DNA from: CBDVBE01 sp964543525
GTDB lineage: Bacteria > Fibrobacterota > Chitinivibrionia > Chitinivibrionales > JANQEN01
DNA: 64,000 bases
NCBI GenBank assembly: GCA_964543525.1
Contig: CAZIYW010000004.1
Span: 43,169-107,168, forward strand
Reading direction: 5' to 3'
A program made the position numbers and the translations under genes. Below the pieces are notes generated by a model. That model ran no database searches. It was not told where the DNA came from and saw only the letters and a program-made list of their open reading frames with translations. Shown piece after piece: positions 57,501 through 62,629 of the stretch; position 1 is the stretch's first letter; the number at the start of each line of letters is the position of its first letter.

Positions 57501-58835
57501 CAGGAACCGGTTCCTTCAATGCAGTGGCACCTGATCAGCGTACCCATGCAGCAGAGAGATAACACTCTGAATACCCTGTTTACACCTCTCGGTAAGTATG
57601 ATCCGACCCAGTGGAAAGTCTATTCATGGGAAAGCGGCTCCTATGTCGAAACAATGAAAGGCGTTATTGATACAATTACCAAAGGCAAGTCGTACTGGCT
57701 GAAAACCCGGAAAAAGGATTTTATTCTCAGAACAGGTGAGGCCGTATCAATACGGACAGATACCCCTTACTCCATTACGCTGAAACCTGGTTGGAACCTT
57801 ATTTCAAACCCGTTTGCATTTGATATAAGCTGGAATGCACTTCGCGAGCTTCTGGACAGTATGGGAGTCAGTGACTATGTCACCGGGCCGTACACATATG
57901 ACGGCACGAGCTGGCGCGTACCGTGGCCTATTGGTAATATTGTTTCAATAAAAACCTGGCACGGGTATGCGGTGAAGAATGAGACTGCAAAAGAGATAAC
58001 CTTCCCGATACCGGCCTCAGCATATTCAGAAGTACGGGCACGACGGGGAATGGTACTTCCCGCGAAAGGTTTCTGGACCATGCCGGTTATGGCGATAAAC
58101 CGCGGGGATACCGTTGCTAACAGGGTAATTGGTATCCACCCCACTGCCGCCGACCGGCAGGATAAAATGGATTATATACATCCGCCCGATATTGAATCGC
58201 GATTCAATTTCACCATGAATCGGAAATGGGATTCCGAAAAAACAATCAGCTATATAACGGATATCCGTGCACCCTATGAAAACGGCCAAACCTGGGAAAT
58301 GTCGGTAAAAGATGCCGCAGGAAAGCTGACACTCGTCTTTGATATAACGGCATCGGGATTGCACGATGATGAAATCTATCTCTTTGATATGCTTACGTGT
58401 GCCGCGAGAAATCTGCGAAGAGACAGCGCCTATACCTATGATGCGAATATGAAACTGAAACGTGACTTCGCAGTCATTGTCGGAACCTATGAGTATGTGC
58501 AGAACAAGATAGCGGAACTGACCTTTCCGCGATTCTACAATCTCGGCCATAATTTTCCCAATCCTTTTAACCATATTACCCATATTCGATACCAGATACC
58601 TGTTGACGGAAGGGTAACGCTGCGCGTCTATAATCTTCTGGGAAGAAGAATTATTAACCTTGTGAACGGCTATCAGAAAGCCGGTTTCTATACCGTCACC
58701 TGGAATGGTCGCGACAGACAGGGCTTCGGACGGGAAATGGCATCGGGTCTCTATATCTATCAGCTTGTCGTAAGAGATAAGACCGCAAGTAAAAAACTCT
58801 ACAGCAAGACAAGAAAGATGAAGTTGGTAAGATAA
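39555..58835 (+). CDS. Giant secreted multi-domain surface protein (about 6,426 residues)
   Basis: One uninterrupted frame of 19.3 kb. Domain order: hydrophobic leader (about 28-44); DUF2341 (about 52-165, SHSRVLLLNTT ... YWGKNSAPDSS); LamG-like lectin fold (165-360); a glycine/threonine-rich beta-helical stretch (375-1250); a 160-residue WGITSS module (about 1254, repeated at about 1934); three cadherin-like + LamG + cadherin-like units (starting near 1420, 2098 and 3452); 18 Big_5 Ig-like repeats of about 112 residues between about 1820 and 4985, with a DNRLRE-like insert (2836-3003); Ig/FN3-like units; Big_2-like repeats (5446-5700); and a C-terminal FlgD-like sorting domain (6324-6426, FPNPFN ... 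ASGLYIYQL). It is probably an exported adhesin or glycan-binding surface fibre. Start codon uncertain: GTG 39555, or ATG 39570 or 39585. Confidence 0.9.
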   Translation: MVKAGMNLNSMNELFFPQKWNHNISVSRILFCTLFMLRVISLAAEDYSTWSHSRVLLLNTTTSGASVSGDVYNFPVLIRLTASNFNFSEAESNGEDMRFTLVDGTYLPHERERWDSGSELAELWVHIPTVAGDAATRIIMYWGKNSAPDSSNGSAVFSADYGFVGVWHLNENVTDATGINNGSSVDCGTDDIAGMIGRARYFNAAETDSITIPHNTVYELTDSITFSVWTKQTLSDSWLAVISKSRAPDGGHADLWLGRGVSEIYVGLEGPLPTTNWTTSYLFPYNTFSYQTVVYDGSKVSLFVEGQLREQYVNSGTMQLGLYNTNDLAIGYSDAWGNHYGGIIDEVRIESYIRSADWVKLCYKNQKSSETLIENYIRWLGGYSSWATAANWSPAIVPIDVDSVLFNTGSNYCQLTADTAVGSITMTSGYSGNFDFNDHTLTINRFADFSMNGAGNIVLGGTSDKLVFNVSSGDTIIFIPPSGETMPDIEIDGGGCVRISTTALTGRTITVKNGSALDLGDDGLTHTITNLTATGGGYIDFGTAILHLSGNIDFSPFTGFITGSGTIQLTGAGTQIVTPKDASTTHPVIHHSGTGTFQIAGSKLKCESFINNNGIIDLNGQDLETVGDFTIRDGTNATIYVSGSSCLNGRTITVGGDALLEGGSCGGGNEMNCNATTTWLLTVSGSLTATNVNLDFCNASGSAGVAGNCVDGNNNTNWTFTSVKTWLGSTTSWNTASNWCPSGVPASTDTVYFNSTGTGPCVLDIDPSIAAIIFTGGFTYDFDFNNRKITATKKIDFRSGGTFTVIAGDWIAFNNISDAVFIPKSGTTLPQLEKSNTGLLTISKNGYTGIDQLYLINGSLDLGDDGVTHTVGLLTIDAGNLDFGNATLQTSNHVNLSNLATLTDGTGTLEFIGTSSQDFTPKSGQMHPSLIQNGSGGTVLKGTVTAGNLTISSGTFQLSGHSLTVNDVISTGGNINFNSTSSLRAAGDVDVSNLSTITDDGTGTLEFVGSSAQTFTPHATQVLPTIKQNGTGGTTCSGSIGNAGFLQIMQGTISLGSGYTHLVYGVTTGAPGGAIDFGSSTLQVKMGNADFSSLSSITPGTGTLDFMSGSCTNVLTTLTGSTLPFISHTGTGTLQLSGSTVQTQGFSQTAGTIDFNGIDFTTVSGGDFTISPVSSVANLGGMTITVAGDCRLNGQSDNVLNLNTTAASTWNINVTGSLTADYADIRNSNATGSEGVAAITCTNSGSNAKWSFAADWGITSSAFTGTSPSTEIRCMGGTSPNLDNLVVTKLNYRSNGSGTISIALYTGGSLSDPTGAVRRTEMHNVSVSAGWNEIDVSDRSWPKNTPTWIACANSSGARPYISTSSADCGDFQAAQGRWKVISPSDYDETTALPETITAGSFTGNWYAYYAEYYNSTKNNAPTDITLSASSLDENQAAGTFVCKLSAADSDPDSHVYFLVSGSGDSNNTSFTISNDTLYTNEVLDYEVQSSYGCRIQVDDCRGGLYDEAFTITVSNVNEGPVAGAGNALDFDGSDDYVNCGSPAELDITDVITIEAWVNSSSHASSNYVLTKRDDTNQQYGLVVMDGEVRFYTWGADSYMTTTETIALSEWTHIAAAFNSATQTGEIYINGIAKATDNTASAITTATSDVYIGARGDGAGGCSYPYHGLIDEVRVWHEVRSEADIQNNMYSALQGNETNLAGYWRMDKSSGTFLPDYSGSKSHGTLQNMTENDWVASEVWKNRSTGDETALTHSAGWDPDGDAVTLSQVVAPAQGSLSFNNGNRTVTYTPSLGQIGTFTYTYQISDGSITDTYDMSVEVVYDDPVVTSLDPADDKQSVAVDDNLIITFDEIVDVETGNIVIKRTSDDGVFETIDVAGIQVTGTGTNTITITPSSNFNAEGYYVQIDATAFDDVDGNSYAGIADKTTWNFSVVNSASWGITSSSMSSSYVTNDVRLMGNTGPATDNMVVSKINFRSGGNGTVAVGLYTGGALDNASGATYLTGAYNIPVTTGWNSIDVPNRTWPENTVTWLAFTVDGGAEAYGSTNSSDAGDFQTARGRYAVSSPSDYDETTQLPNTIGSGSFSNGWYTINCDYLIFSSNSAPTDISISPSSVAENQSAGTFIGIFTPTDVDPGSEHVYELIAGTGDSNNTSFTISNDSLFTNEVFDYEMQSSYGCRIKVDDCNGGLFEKAMTITVSNANEAPVAGAGNALAFDGNNEGVSLGSSEMISGTVWTLEFWIKLNGSADSERIFVQGANASSRRISAIYDAGADKIEFVTTTGTSSTPVTATTAITDAVWTHIAWTYNNGASSVYINGQSASSTTSGSTYGVTGDNFIARRTDGNYFTGTLDEMRLWNDVRSQTEIQNNIYSALTGGESNLVGYWRMDESSGTNLQDYSGNEYHGTLTNMENGDWIASEAWKDRSTNDDTPLTHNAGWDREGDGLTITQSVAPAQGSLAFNNDQKTVTYTPAVNSEGTFTYTYQVSDGSLTDTYAMSVAVTDVTVPAVSVYSPADDEDQVALGANFVLTFDENVQAGTGNITLYKSDDTEVEQMSIPGTQVSFNGADVTINPTDDLLTNTAYYIKIDNGAITDQSTGQNAYAGIADKTTWNFTTADITAPTVSTFSPADDATLVTAGSNLVVTFSEAVDAETGYISLYKAVGDVFVENFNVESEISGDGTTTITCDPADFESETDYYVLIDATAFDDASGNSFAGISDKTIWNFTTEDVAAPIVQTYSPADDAANVKVDADLSLTFDEDVQAGTGNITLYKSDDTRVEQMTVPGARVTFNGTTGVTINPTDNLNIREGYYILIDYGAIVDKSTNNNAFGGITDKTVWNFTAATQDTLSSTMRHMVLYSYTPGGDNSPKVGAFPRGSANGYSDETLLYFNVGYLSGTTIGMAKLEINITSVTDDGHDRTLRLFKQNKGAFSTSAVYDTYAESAWDTELDTLDNGSTGWFTFTSPALTGLVQDWINWAQNNEGFVLGGNFGHNTFCRVIGDARLIITTAPEVVSYNPADDAANVSVSSDLTLTFNENVQAGSGNITIYKSDHTQVAQIMVPDPQITFNGTTGVTINPTSDLPDNTSFYVQIDFGAITDKSPDNNPYPGIVDETTWTFTTEDNTSPVVQTLSPADNATAVAVGSDLVITFDEAVDAKTGNISLYKTAGDVFVEDFDVSAEISGSGTTTITCDPTDFEGDTEYYIIIDATAFDDLSGNSFAGISDKTIWNFTSADVVAPSISTLSPEDNGTDVAISSNLVITFDEAVDAETGYISLYKTAGDVLVKSFDVELEISGSGSATITCDPADFESETEYYVLIDATAFDDPSGNSFAGISDKTDWNFTSEDVIAPTVSSLSPTDNATDVAVSTSLVITFNENVQEGTGNITIYKEDDTQVEQIAINDARVTFDGTTGVTIDQSSNLADATGFYIQIDNGAITDQSSNTNAYGGINDETTWNFTTNSDPTDITLSVDNIDEEQAVGAVACTLATVDADDVDSYTYTLVAGSGDSNNTYFTISNDTLYTGKVFNYEVKTSYGVRIQTEDSYGSTFQKAFTIDINDINEKPTAGAGNALEFDGPSSGGGSDEYVDCGTDDIFNLSNGFTIECWINPDNTDWGMYVARSQGGPDKGYNFGHSGGNLVFITRGIKEYNTSVAITTGEWQHVAVVFNTGNDALFYLNGEYKQTVTGSSPVTTQSGLDLYIGQYSEEMGYFDGKIDEVRIWNDIRTENEIADNRYTALTGSEDNLIGYWRMDSTAGTHLKDYTVNGNHGTLINMEESDWVESEAWMNRTTNDRTAITHSAGWDPDAAGVTLSQVVAPAQGALSFNNANKTVTYTPTIDQPGTFTYTYKIDDGTYSDTYQMSVEVVSCVPIVESFTPADDTVDVSISNAFVITFDEIVDAETGNIYLYKADGDVLVRTFNVAGDISGSGTTTITINLSSNLEELTDYYIKIDATAFDDVEGYSYAGIADKTTWNFTTEDVTPPSVSTLSPADNATAVAIGSNLAINFTEAVDAQTGYIYLYKTVGDVLVKNFNVESEISGDGTATITCDPADFESETDYYVLIDATAFDDPSGNSFAGISDKAVWNFTSADVIAPSVSTLSPADNATAVAIGSNLVITFTEAVDAETGYISLYKTAGDVLVKSFNVQSEISGSGTTTITCDPADFESSTDYYVLIDATAFDDPSGNSFTGIFDKTIWNFTSEDVAEPLVSALTPLDNAKSVSVNSNLVITFNEAVDAETGYIYLYKTAGDVLVEDFDVESEIGGSGTTTITCNPLTDFESLTDYYILIDATAFDDPSGNSFAGISDKTVWNFTAADADDPIVSSLSPTDDAVGVAVNANLVITFNEPVNAVSGNITIYKTVGDVFVESFDVTADISGDGTTTITCDPADFESETDYYVQIDATVFDDLIGNSYAGITDKVSWNFTSADIIEPDISTLSPADNATAVAVGSNLVITFTEAVDAETGYISLYKTVGDVFVRNFNVQSEISGDGTTTITCDPADFESSTDYYVLIDATAFDDPSGNSFDGISDKTIWNFTSEDVAAPTISTLSPSDNALGVAVGSNLVITFNEPVDDESGNIALYKTNGDVLVQFFNVKTDITGSGTATITCDPTDDLDNETGYYILIDATAFDDPSGNSFAGISDKTAWNFKTEDNTAPVAQTFNPADNAVDVSVTNNLVITFSENVKPGTGKITLYRADDNQIEQFNVTDTRVTFNGTTGVTIDPTGELAEKTGYYILIDNGAITDQSANANAYAGITDKTLWNFTTEDNTGPSIVSMTPADNAVNIAVNTSMTLTFDENVQEGTGNITLYRSDNTLIEQMAVTGTRVTFNGTTGITIDPADNLAEKTVYYIKIDSAAIVDQSSNQNAFAGIKNAATWNFTTVDNFAPVVTLFIPSDDAVAVAVDTDLKIIFDENVVVNTGNISIKRSIDDGDFEVMALPNVKVAGTGTDTIIINPAGIFSGETAYYVLIDNTCFEDASGNSYAGIADKTVWNFTTADITPPSFAATYPKLDTVGGTTAEFLAQIDEHGKAYFVVVPAGSTAPTSAQVKAGLDASGTPVGAGMADTLSLLANTESSFSAQNLTSETAYDAYIVAEDITANLQAAPVKLSFTTPDVTAPTVTSITSNTADGLYSAGDTIDITITFSEAVTLTGGNLLLTLETGENDYAVTITTLTNTISANGMYIVQADDSTGDLNVTAISLTTGAVLKDGSNNDADLTLPVNNLADTKNIAVDGIIPVITGISSTTPDGLYKIGDTITVLLSFSESVTNQGGNCVITLETGTTDAILTCSVMNSATTVSVPYIVQSGHETGDLSANTVTLSAGTLTDAAGNNADISIPTGNNIADLKAIAVDGVRPVNVTALTGSALSGTAIALLWSASPSTDVKNVAVRYRTDGAYPVDQNDGTLWKTLTAGVVTDTMNDLTEDTDYAIALFVADSAGNWSDAVDTAHITIRTKAVSVASLQITPDSITLSSDSTQQFAVTAYNKYNEVVPADTVYWECTGGIGTISTAGLFDATTAGAGRIIAVCQDIRDTTKQVTVVPGALAAITVSPDTGTVRADTTVQFTAVGNDADGNSVTVTDITWSINKRSGSIDSTGLFTPGYIDTVHISAVCADIFDTTGRFVIVPGALASLAITPDSSTTILSGQTLQFSVSGTDCKGNSTGTGTIIYGLTNQSVGRIDTAGLFAPQQNGMTRIYARSQEYVLSDTTDVITVCGNMIMPNEFDTIIITENGVTLMFLPGAIDSPVVVSITKTNLRKRSLQDGLDIYSSCYGIAPENVTFSNDVIALVPFDSTLTTIEQAQKAKLFCRTMQNPVWDIVYGSAYEVARGKVVGTVRTFGSFVVGVDTQLPVVNHYALQQVDEGSTIRLSIDVFDNIYTNRLTVRYKVGGADSFLDTLILVTNSGEETRSLLHGTLYGIKQATTNTTAVIHAKSGKNQYTGAPASLYPMAGTINIDFPTAMATASGFEYTIQSDDGSNLVTTENTSIAVATQNISAQEPVPSMQWHLISVPMQQRDNTLNTLFTPLGKYDPTQWKVYSWESGSYVETMKGVIDTITKGKSYWLKTRKKDFILRTGEAVSIRTDTPYSITLKPGWNLISNPFAFDISWNALRELLDSMGVSDYVTGPYTYDGTSWRVPWPIGNIVSIKTWHGYAVKNETAKEITFPIPASAYSEVRARRGMVLPAKGFWTMPVMAINRGDTVANRVIGIHPTAADRQDKMDYIHPPDIESRFNFTMNRKWDSEKTISYITDIRAPYENGQTWEMSVKDAAGKLTLVFDITASGLHDDEIYLFDMLTCAARNLRRDSAYTYDANMKLKRDFAVIVGTYEYVQNKIAELTFPRFYNLGHNFPNPFNHITHIRYQIPVDGRVTLRVYNLLGRRIINLVNGYQKAGFYTVTWNGRDRQGFGREMASGLYIYQLVVRDKTASKKLYSKTRKMKLVR
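45014..54513 (+). repeat. Array of 18 Big_5-type Ig repeats inside the giant gene
   Basis: Units start with a SPADNATxVAVGSNLVITF-like strand and end with ISDKTxWNFT. They fall at about 45014-45350 (1 unit), 47040-48060 (3), 48558-49910 (4) and 51118-54513 (10). Two main sequence lineages are interleaved: type A (EAVDAETGYISLYKT, ITCDPADFES) and type B (ENVQAGTGNITLYKSDD, FNGTTGVTINPT); the first and last units form a third type with IKRS(I/T)DDG. Unit length is 112 residues (336 bp) in the type A run. A 90-bp stretch at 51996-52085 is identical to 53007-53096. Confidence 0.9.
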
Positions 58836-58882
58836 GACTCTTTTCCTTAAATATTCTTTTAGCCCTTAATCTTTATTTTTCG

Positions 58883-59261
58883 TTATTTCTTTAAAATCAT
58901 ATCTATCTTCTGCTTTAGTACCGCAGCTTCAAGCGGTTTAATAATATAATCGGCAACCGCAGTGAATGGCCTTCATGATATTCTCCTTTTTCTGTTCCAC
59001 TGTAAGCATAATAACCGGAATATCTTTAAAGTGCCCCTTTTTTAATAGCCTCAGCAATTCAAAACCGTTCATGCCCGGTATGTGCCAGTCCAGAAGGATC
59101 AATTGTATCGGCGAGGCAGCCGGCTGGGTGCGGAGAATCTGAAGTACCACTCTGCTGTCATTACACATAATTAAATCATTATCATGATACCCCAGCCGCT
59201 TAAGCTCTTTTTCTATCATAAGACGCATCGTTGCCGAATCATCAACAATGAGAATAGCCAT
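58883..59261 (-). pseudogene. CheY-like response regulator with a frameshift
   Basis: From ATG 59261 the minus strand encodes AILIVDDSATMRLMI, LILLDWHIPGMNG (phospho-acceptor Asp) and IPVIMLTVEQ, then goes out of frame near 58954-58960 and stops at 58938. The adjacent frame continues with ADYIIKPLEAAVLKQKIDMIL and stops at 58883-58885, supplying the missing conserved lysine. Adding one base restores the exact spacing seen in the paralogue at 38650 (ALDSGASAYMVKP against AIHCGVADYIIKP). Either a real inactivating mutation or a sequencing/assembly error. The frame extends upstream to 59318 but the MAILIVDD start is the family norm. Confidence 0.8.
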
Positions 59262-59464
59262 ACAGTACCCATTACTCCAGATATAACAAATATGAATTAT
59301 GATGGTATTATAGTACAATTATACCGGAGAGAGTGTCAAGAAATGATGCACTCTTGATACAGCAGGGAAGTTGACCCATATTTCAATTGTAGACGCGGTT
59401 TACTGCATTTTCGTTCTTGCGGACGAATTCTCTGTTGTCATCCCGTACCAATGAAAACACAATG

Positions 59465-59857
59465 TCATCGTCTGATAGGTGTTTTTATAAATTCACATAT
59501 CTCTGCCATCTTATTTTTTGCCTCCGGAAACAACGGTGATAGAATTGGAAAGGCATGAACTATTCTATCCCATTTACTCATTAATACATCCACTCCTTGT
59601 TCTTTAGCTTTTCTTGCTGTATTTTCGTAATCATCTAAATGTATTTCATGAGTACCAACACATATATGGAGCGGCGGGAGACCTGTATAATCTCCCATTT
59701 GAGGTGACAGGAGTGGCAGAGTAGGATCACTGCCGGCTATGTAAAGTTTTGTCCATACATTCCAAGAGCCAAATGGTGCGATATCTTTCCCGGCATTATA
59801 CTTAAAAGAATTGGCCTGACATCGAAGGTCCGTTACTGGTGAAATTGCGGCGGAATC
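59465..59857 (-). pseudogene. Truncated alpha/beta hydrolase (esterase) remnant
   Basis: The minus strand encodes about 130 residues with the C-terminal half of an Abhydrolase_3 (HSL-like) esterase: ISPVTDLRC, LYIAGSDPTLPLLSPQMGDYTGLPPL, VGTHEIHLDD (catalytic Asp region) and DRIVHAFPILSPLFPEA (catalytic His). The frame is closed by a TAA at 59858-59860, there is no suitable start codon upstream, and the N-terminal half with the oxyanion HGGG motif and the GDSAG nucleophile is absent. So it is a 5'-truncated, presumably dead gene. Confidence 0.8.
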
Positions 59858-59939
59858 TTAGCTCTCCGGAATCGGCTTCAAAATATCCGGGCTTTTTCCT
59901 TTAAACATGGCAATTATACATACAAAACCGAAAAATGCC

Positions 59940-59955
59940 TGTGATCCAGATCACA
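59940..59955. promoter_or_regulatory. CRP/FNR-family consensus-like operator
   Basis: TGTGATCCAGATCACA at 59940-59955 has both half-sites TGTGA and TCACA with the 6-base spacer of the CRP consensus. It lies about 80 bases upstream of the esterase remnant and 130 bases downstream of the STAS gene. It may be a leftover operator of the truncated gene. Confidence 0.45.
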
Positions 59956-60087
59956 AACTAACTATTGAATCGAGAAAATGTAATGCGGTTCACCGATATA
60001 ATCCACTGAATTAAATACAGTTACATAATTAACTTGCATGGAGACAAAAAGATGGTACTTATTTAGTGCTGGTTACTAATAAAATGT
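59956..60087. other. Intergenic stretch with nothing recognised
   Basis: Short AT-rich spacer after the CRP-like palindrome and before the STAS stop codon. No gene or hairpin of note. Confidence 0.4.
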
Positions 60088-60444
60088 CTATTTCTTTTTC
60101 TTCTTCACTTTTATCATCTTCTCCAATTCTTCCTCGGTATATGCTGTCGGTATGACCATATTGACGCCGGCCATTTCAAGTTCCTGTTTGATCTCGCCCC
60201 GAGGTTTAAATAAATACAGATTGATATCTGTTCCCCGGAGAGAATTGGAGAGTGAGATTAAGCTGCCAAGTCCCTGGCTGCTGATAAAAGTGATTCGTGA
60301 CAGGTCGATGATAATGATTTTATTGGTTAGTTTTACATTATCGTGAATCAGGCTGTGCAGCTCTTCATAATCACTGAGGGTGCATACTTTTCCTATCAGG
60401 AAATAATGGGTTCTGTTGTTTTTATCGAAAGCTTTTATTTCCAT
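60088..60444 (-). CDS. STAS-domain anti-sigma factor antagonist
   Basis: 118 residues. LSDYEELHSLIHDNVKLTNKIIIIDLSRITFISSQGLGSLISL is the STAS core (key part ITFISSQGLGS, with the phosphorylatable serine). The C-terminus is a lysine-rich tail (KVKKKKK). It lies two bases after the PP2C-HATPase gene, so both are co-expressed; the upstream protein can in principle dephosphorylate it with its PP2C domain and phosphorylate it with its HATPase domain. Confidence 0.88.
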   Translation of the reverse strand: MEIKAFDKNNRTHYFLIGKVCTLSDYEELHSLIHDNVKLTNKIIIIDLSRITFISSQGLGSLISLSNSLRGTDINLYLFKPRGEIKQELEMAGVNMVIPTAYTEEELEKMIKVKKKKK

Positions 60445-60446
60445 GG

Positions 60447-62120
60447 CTACATATCTTGTTGTAAATATTTTTTTGCTAAAATGCGGTTGCCTTTTTCATT
60501 GAATACTATCTCATCCATGTAATTTCTCACCAGAAATAATCCTCTGCCAAATTCTTTGGTTATATTTTCCGGAAGAAGCGGATTGGGTAATGACTGATAA
60601 TCAAACCCTTCACCTTCATCAATAACACTGATGGTAAAACTTTCCAGGGTAACTTTATAGAATACAATAATTTTTTTTGCCCGGTTATATTTATTGCCAT
60701 GCCGTACTGCATTTGCGAGTATCTCATGAATACATAAATGGAAATGAAAAAAGTGCTGGGTCGGATAGCCGTTTTTGTCGAGTTCTCTGAGAATAATAGA
60801 GCAGATTCCCTCTATTTCATCATGGGAAGAGAAGGTTAGCACTCCCGGAGAATCTTCCTTGGAAAAGCCGGAATCTCTTAATATTTTTTCATTACAGCCG
60901 ATACGGATGCACAGCATGGACAAATCATCGTCAAGCTCATTGCCGTTACGAAATTTTTTGTTATCGTTAATAATTTTTTTAATGAGTTCATAGGGTTCAA
61001 GTTTACCATGTTTTTCTATCATTGCCACGAGTTTTTCTTTGCCGTACATTTTCATTTCGGGGTTTATTGCCTCAGTAAGGCCGTCAGTATAGAGAATAAT
61101 TTTGTCGTGCCATGAGAGGTTAATCGTTTCATTACTGAATTTTGCTATATCCCGCAGGGCCGGGTGTCCCAGGAAAAGGCCGCCGTTTTTAAGAAATGAG
61201 GTTTTATTGGTCTGACTGTGATAAATTATCGGTTGCGCGTGACCTGCACGCGAATAGACCATTGTATTATTTGACGGGTCTATAAAACCGAGAAAGGCGG
61301 TAAGATAGTGCCCGGTCTGGACGAAATTACAGAGACGGGCATTGACTTCCGTAAAGATTTCAGCCGGCGTTTCTCCCCGTTCGATATAGTATAAAAAGAT
61401 CATTTTGGCCATAGCCGCAATAAGGGCAGCTGGCACGCCGTGACCCGAAACATCGAAAATGAGTACCGCAATTTTACGCTCTTTCGTTATAAGAATATCA
61501 TACAGGTCACCACCTACGCGGCCGGTTGGAATGAATTCCGTGGCAACATCAATATTAACCAGACTCGGGAGTTCTTTCGGCAGGAGACCGTCCTGTACGG
61601 TTTGTGCCATTTCAAGTTCTTTATTTAATTCCTGGTACGCTTTTTTCAGCTCATGTGTTTTTTCATAAACGAGTTCATTGAGCCGGACGTTAAATTCCTC
61701 CAGCTTTTTCCGCTCCTCACGCTCCTTTTCATACAGCTTTTTATATTTTTCGTGGACATTCTCTTCTTCAGTAAGATTGGTAAAAATGATAATGATAGAT
61801 TCATTGGCTGGCTCAAGCTGTGCGGCCGGAATAAGACTGACACCGAGCGAGAGATGATTTCCTTTGGTATTTCTACCCTTTACCTCGCGTAATTTTACGG
61901 TGCCATTCCCGGTTATGACATGGTCAATAACGGTTGTATTCTCATTAAAAATTTCTAATTTCAGACATGCATCAAGTGTAACACCTCTGCGGATATCCCG
62001 GGGTGTTGTCTGCGCAAGTTCGAGAAAATCATAATTTGCGTAGAGTACCTTCAGGTGTTTATCAATAATACAGGTCGGCGCCAGTAATCCATCAAGAAAG
62101 GTTTTAATTTTGTTACTCAT
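60447..62120 (-). CDS. PAS-PP2C-HATPase partner-switching regulator
   Basis: 557 residues. Residues 1-115 resemble a PAS sensor (FLDGLLAPTCIIDKHLKVLYANYDFLELA), 120-180 a coiled coil (KKLYEKEREERKKLEEF), 180-395 a SpoIIE-type PP2C phosphatase (GRVGGDLYDI, IFDVSGHGVPAALIAAM, SRAGHAQPI, LYTDGLTEAI, DDLSMLCI) and 420-545 an RsbW-like HATPase (IHEILANAVRHGNKYN, DEGEGFDYQ, EFGRGLFLVRNYMD). One chain thus carries both opposing activities of a partner-switching circuit. The sensed signal is unknown. Operon with STAS genes on both sides. Confidence 0.92.
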   Translation of the reverse strand: MSNKIKTFLDGLLAPTCIIDKHLKVLYANYDFLELAQTTPRDIRRGVTLDACLKLEIFNENTTVIDHVITGNGTVKLREVKGRNTKGNHLSLGVSLIPAAQLEPANESIIIIFTNLTEEENVHEKYKKLYEKEREERKKLEEFNVRLNELVYEKTHELKKAYQELNKELEMAQTVQDGLLPKELPSLVNIDVATEFIPTGRVGGDLYDILITKERKIAVLIFDVSGHGVPAALIAAMAKMIFLYYIERGETPAEIFTEVNARLCNFVQTGHYLTAFLGFIDPSNNTMVYSRAGHAQPIIYHSQTNKTSFLKNGGLFLGHPALRDIAKFSNETINLSWHDKIILYTDGLTEAINPEMKMYGKEKLVAMIEKHGKLEPYELIKKIINDNKKFRNGNELDDDLSMLCIRIGCNEKILRDSGFSKEDSPGVLTFSSHDEIEGICSIILRELDKNGYPTQHFFHFHLCIHEILANAVRHGNKYNRAKKIIVFYKVTLESFTISVIDEGEGFDYQSLPNPLLPENITKEFGRGLFLVRNYMDEIVFNEKGNRILAKKYLQQDM

Positions 62121-62134
62121 AATTTAACACGATA

Positions 62135-62626
62135 CTACCGCTGTTTTGAATATGTTTTCAGAAAATGAAAATATTTATCCTCCAGATCATCAAATTCAAG
62201 CTTGTTATTGCATTTTGGGCAGGTATATTCAGGAGACCGAAAGTCATGTCCCGCCTGTAAATATTCTTCGGTAGCCACGGTAAAGTCATGTTCATCGTCA
62301 CAGGTTTCACAGTAGTAGGGGATCTTGAACGATTCAATTATTCCGTTGCCTCCGAAATTTGATATCATATTAAACTGCCGGACCATGGTAATGGAGCAAT
62401 TGATAAATTTGACATCGTGAGATTCAGTCACTTTTTCCATGGCATTTACCCATGTTCGAATACCACAGGAGTTGATGTGTGTTATACCGGCTATATCAGT
62501 AACTACGTTCTGCTGTATATCAGCGAATACGTCATCTAAAATGGTATCTTCATCTATAGTGCCACTGATAACAATGAAAATGATATTATTGCCGGAATTT
62601 TTACTAAATGAGAAAGTGTCACGCAT
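62135..62626 (-). CDS. STAS-like domain with C-terminal zinc-ribbon
   Basis: 163 residues. The first 100 follow the STAS pattern (IIFIVISGTIDEDTILDD ... VTDIAGITHINSCGIRTWVNAME), where N-S-C-G-I-R marks the phosphorylation-loop position. The remainder has two CxxC pairs (YYCETCDDEHDF and YTCPKCNNKLEF), a probable zinc ribbon. Such a fusion is unusual; the ribbon could bind a protein partner or nucleic acid. It lies 14 bases upstream of the PP2C-HATPase gene and 3 bases after the next gene. Confidence 0.8.
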   Translation of the reverse strand: MRDTFSFSKNSGNNIIFIVISGTIDEDTILDDVFADIQQNVVTDIAGITHINSCGIRTWVNAMEKVTESHDVKFINCSITMVRQFNMISNFGGNGIIESFKIPYYCETCDDEHDFTVATEEYLQAGHDFRSPEYTCPKCNNKLEFDDLEDKYFHFLKTYSKQR

Positions 62627-62629
62627 GAC

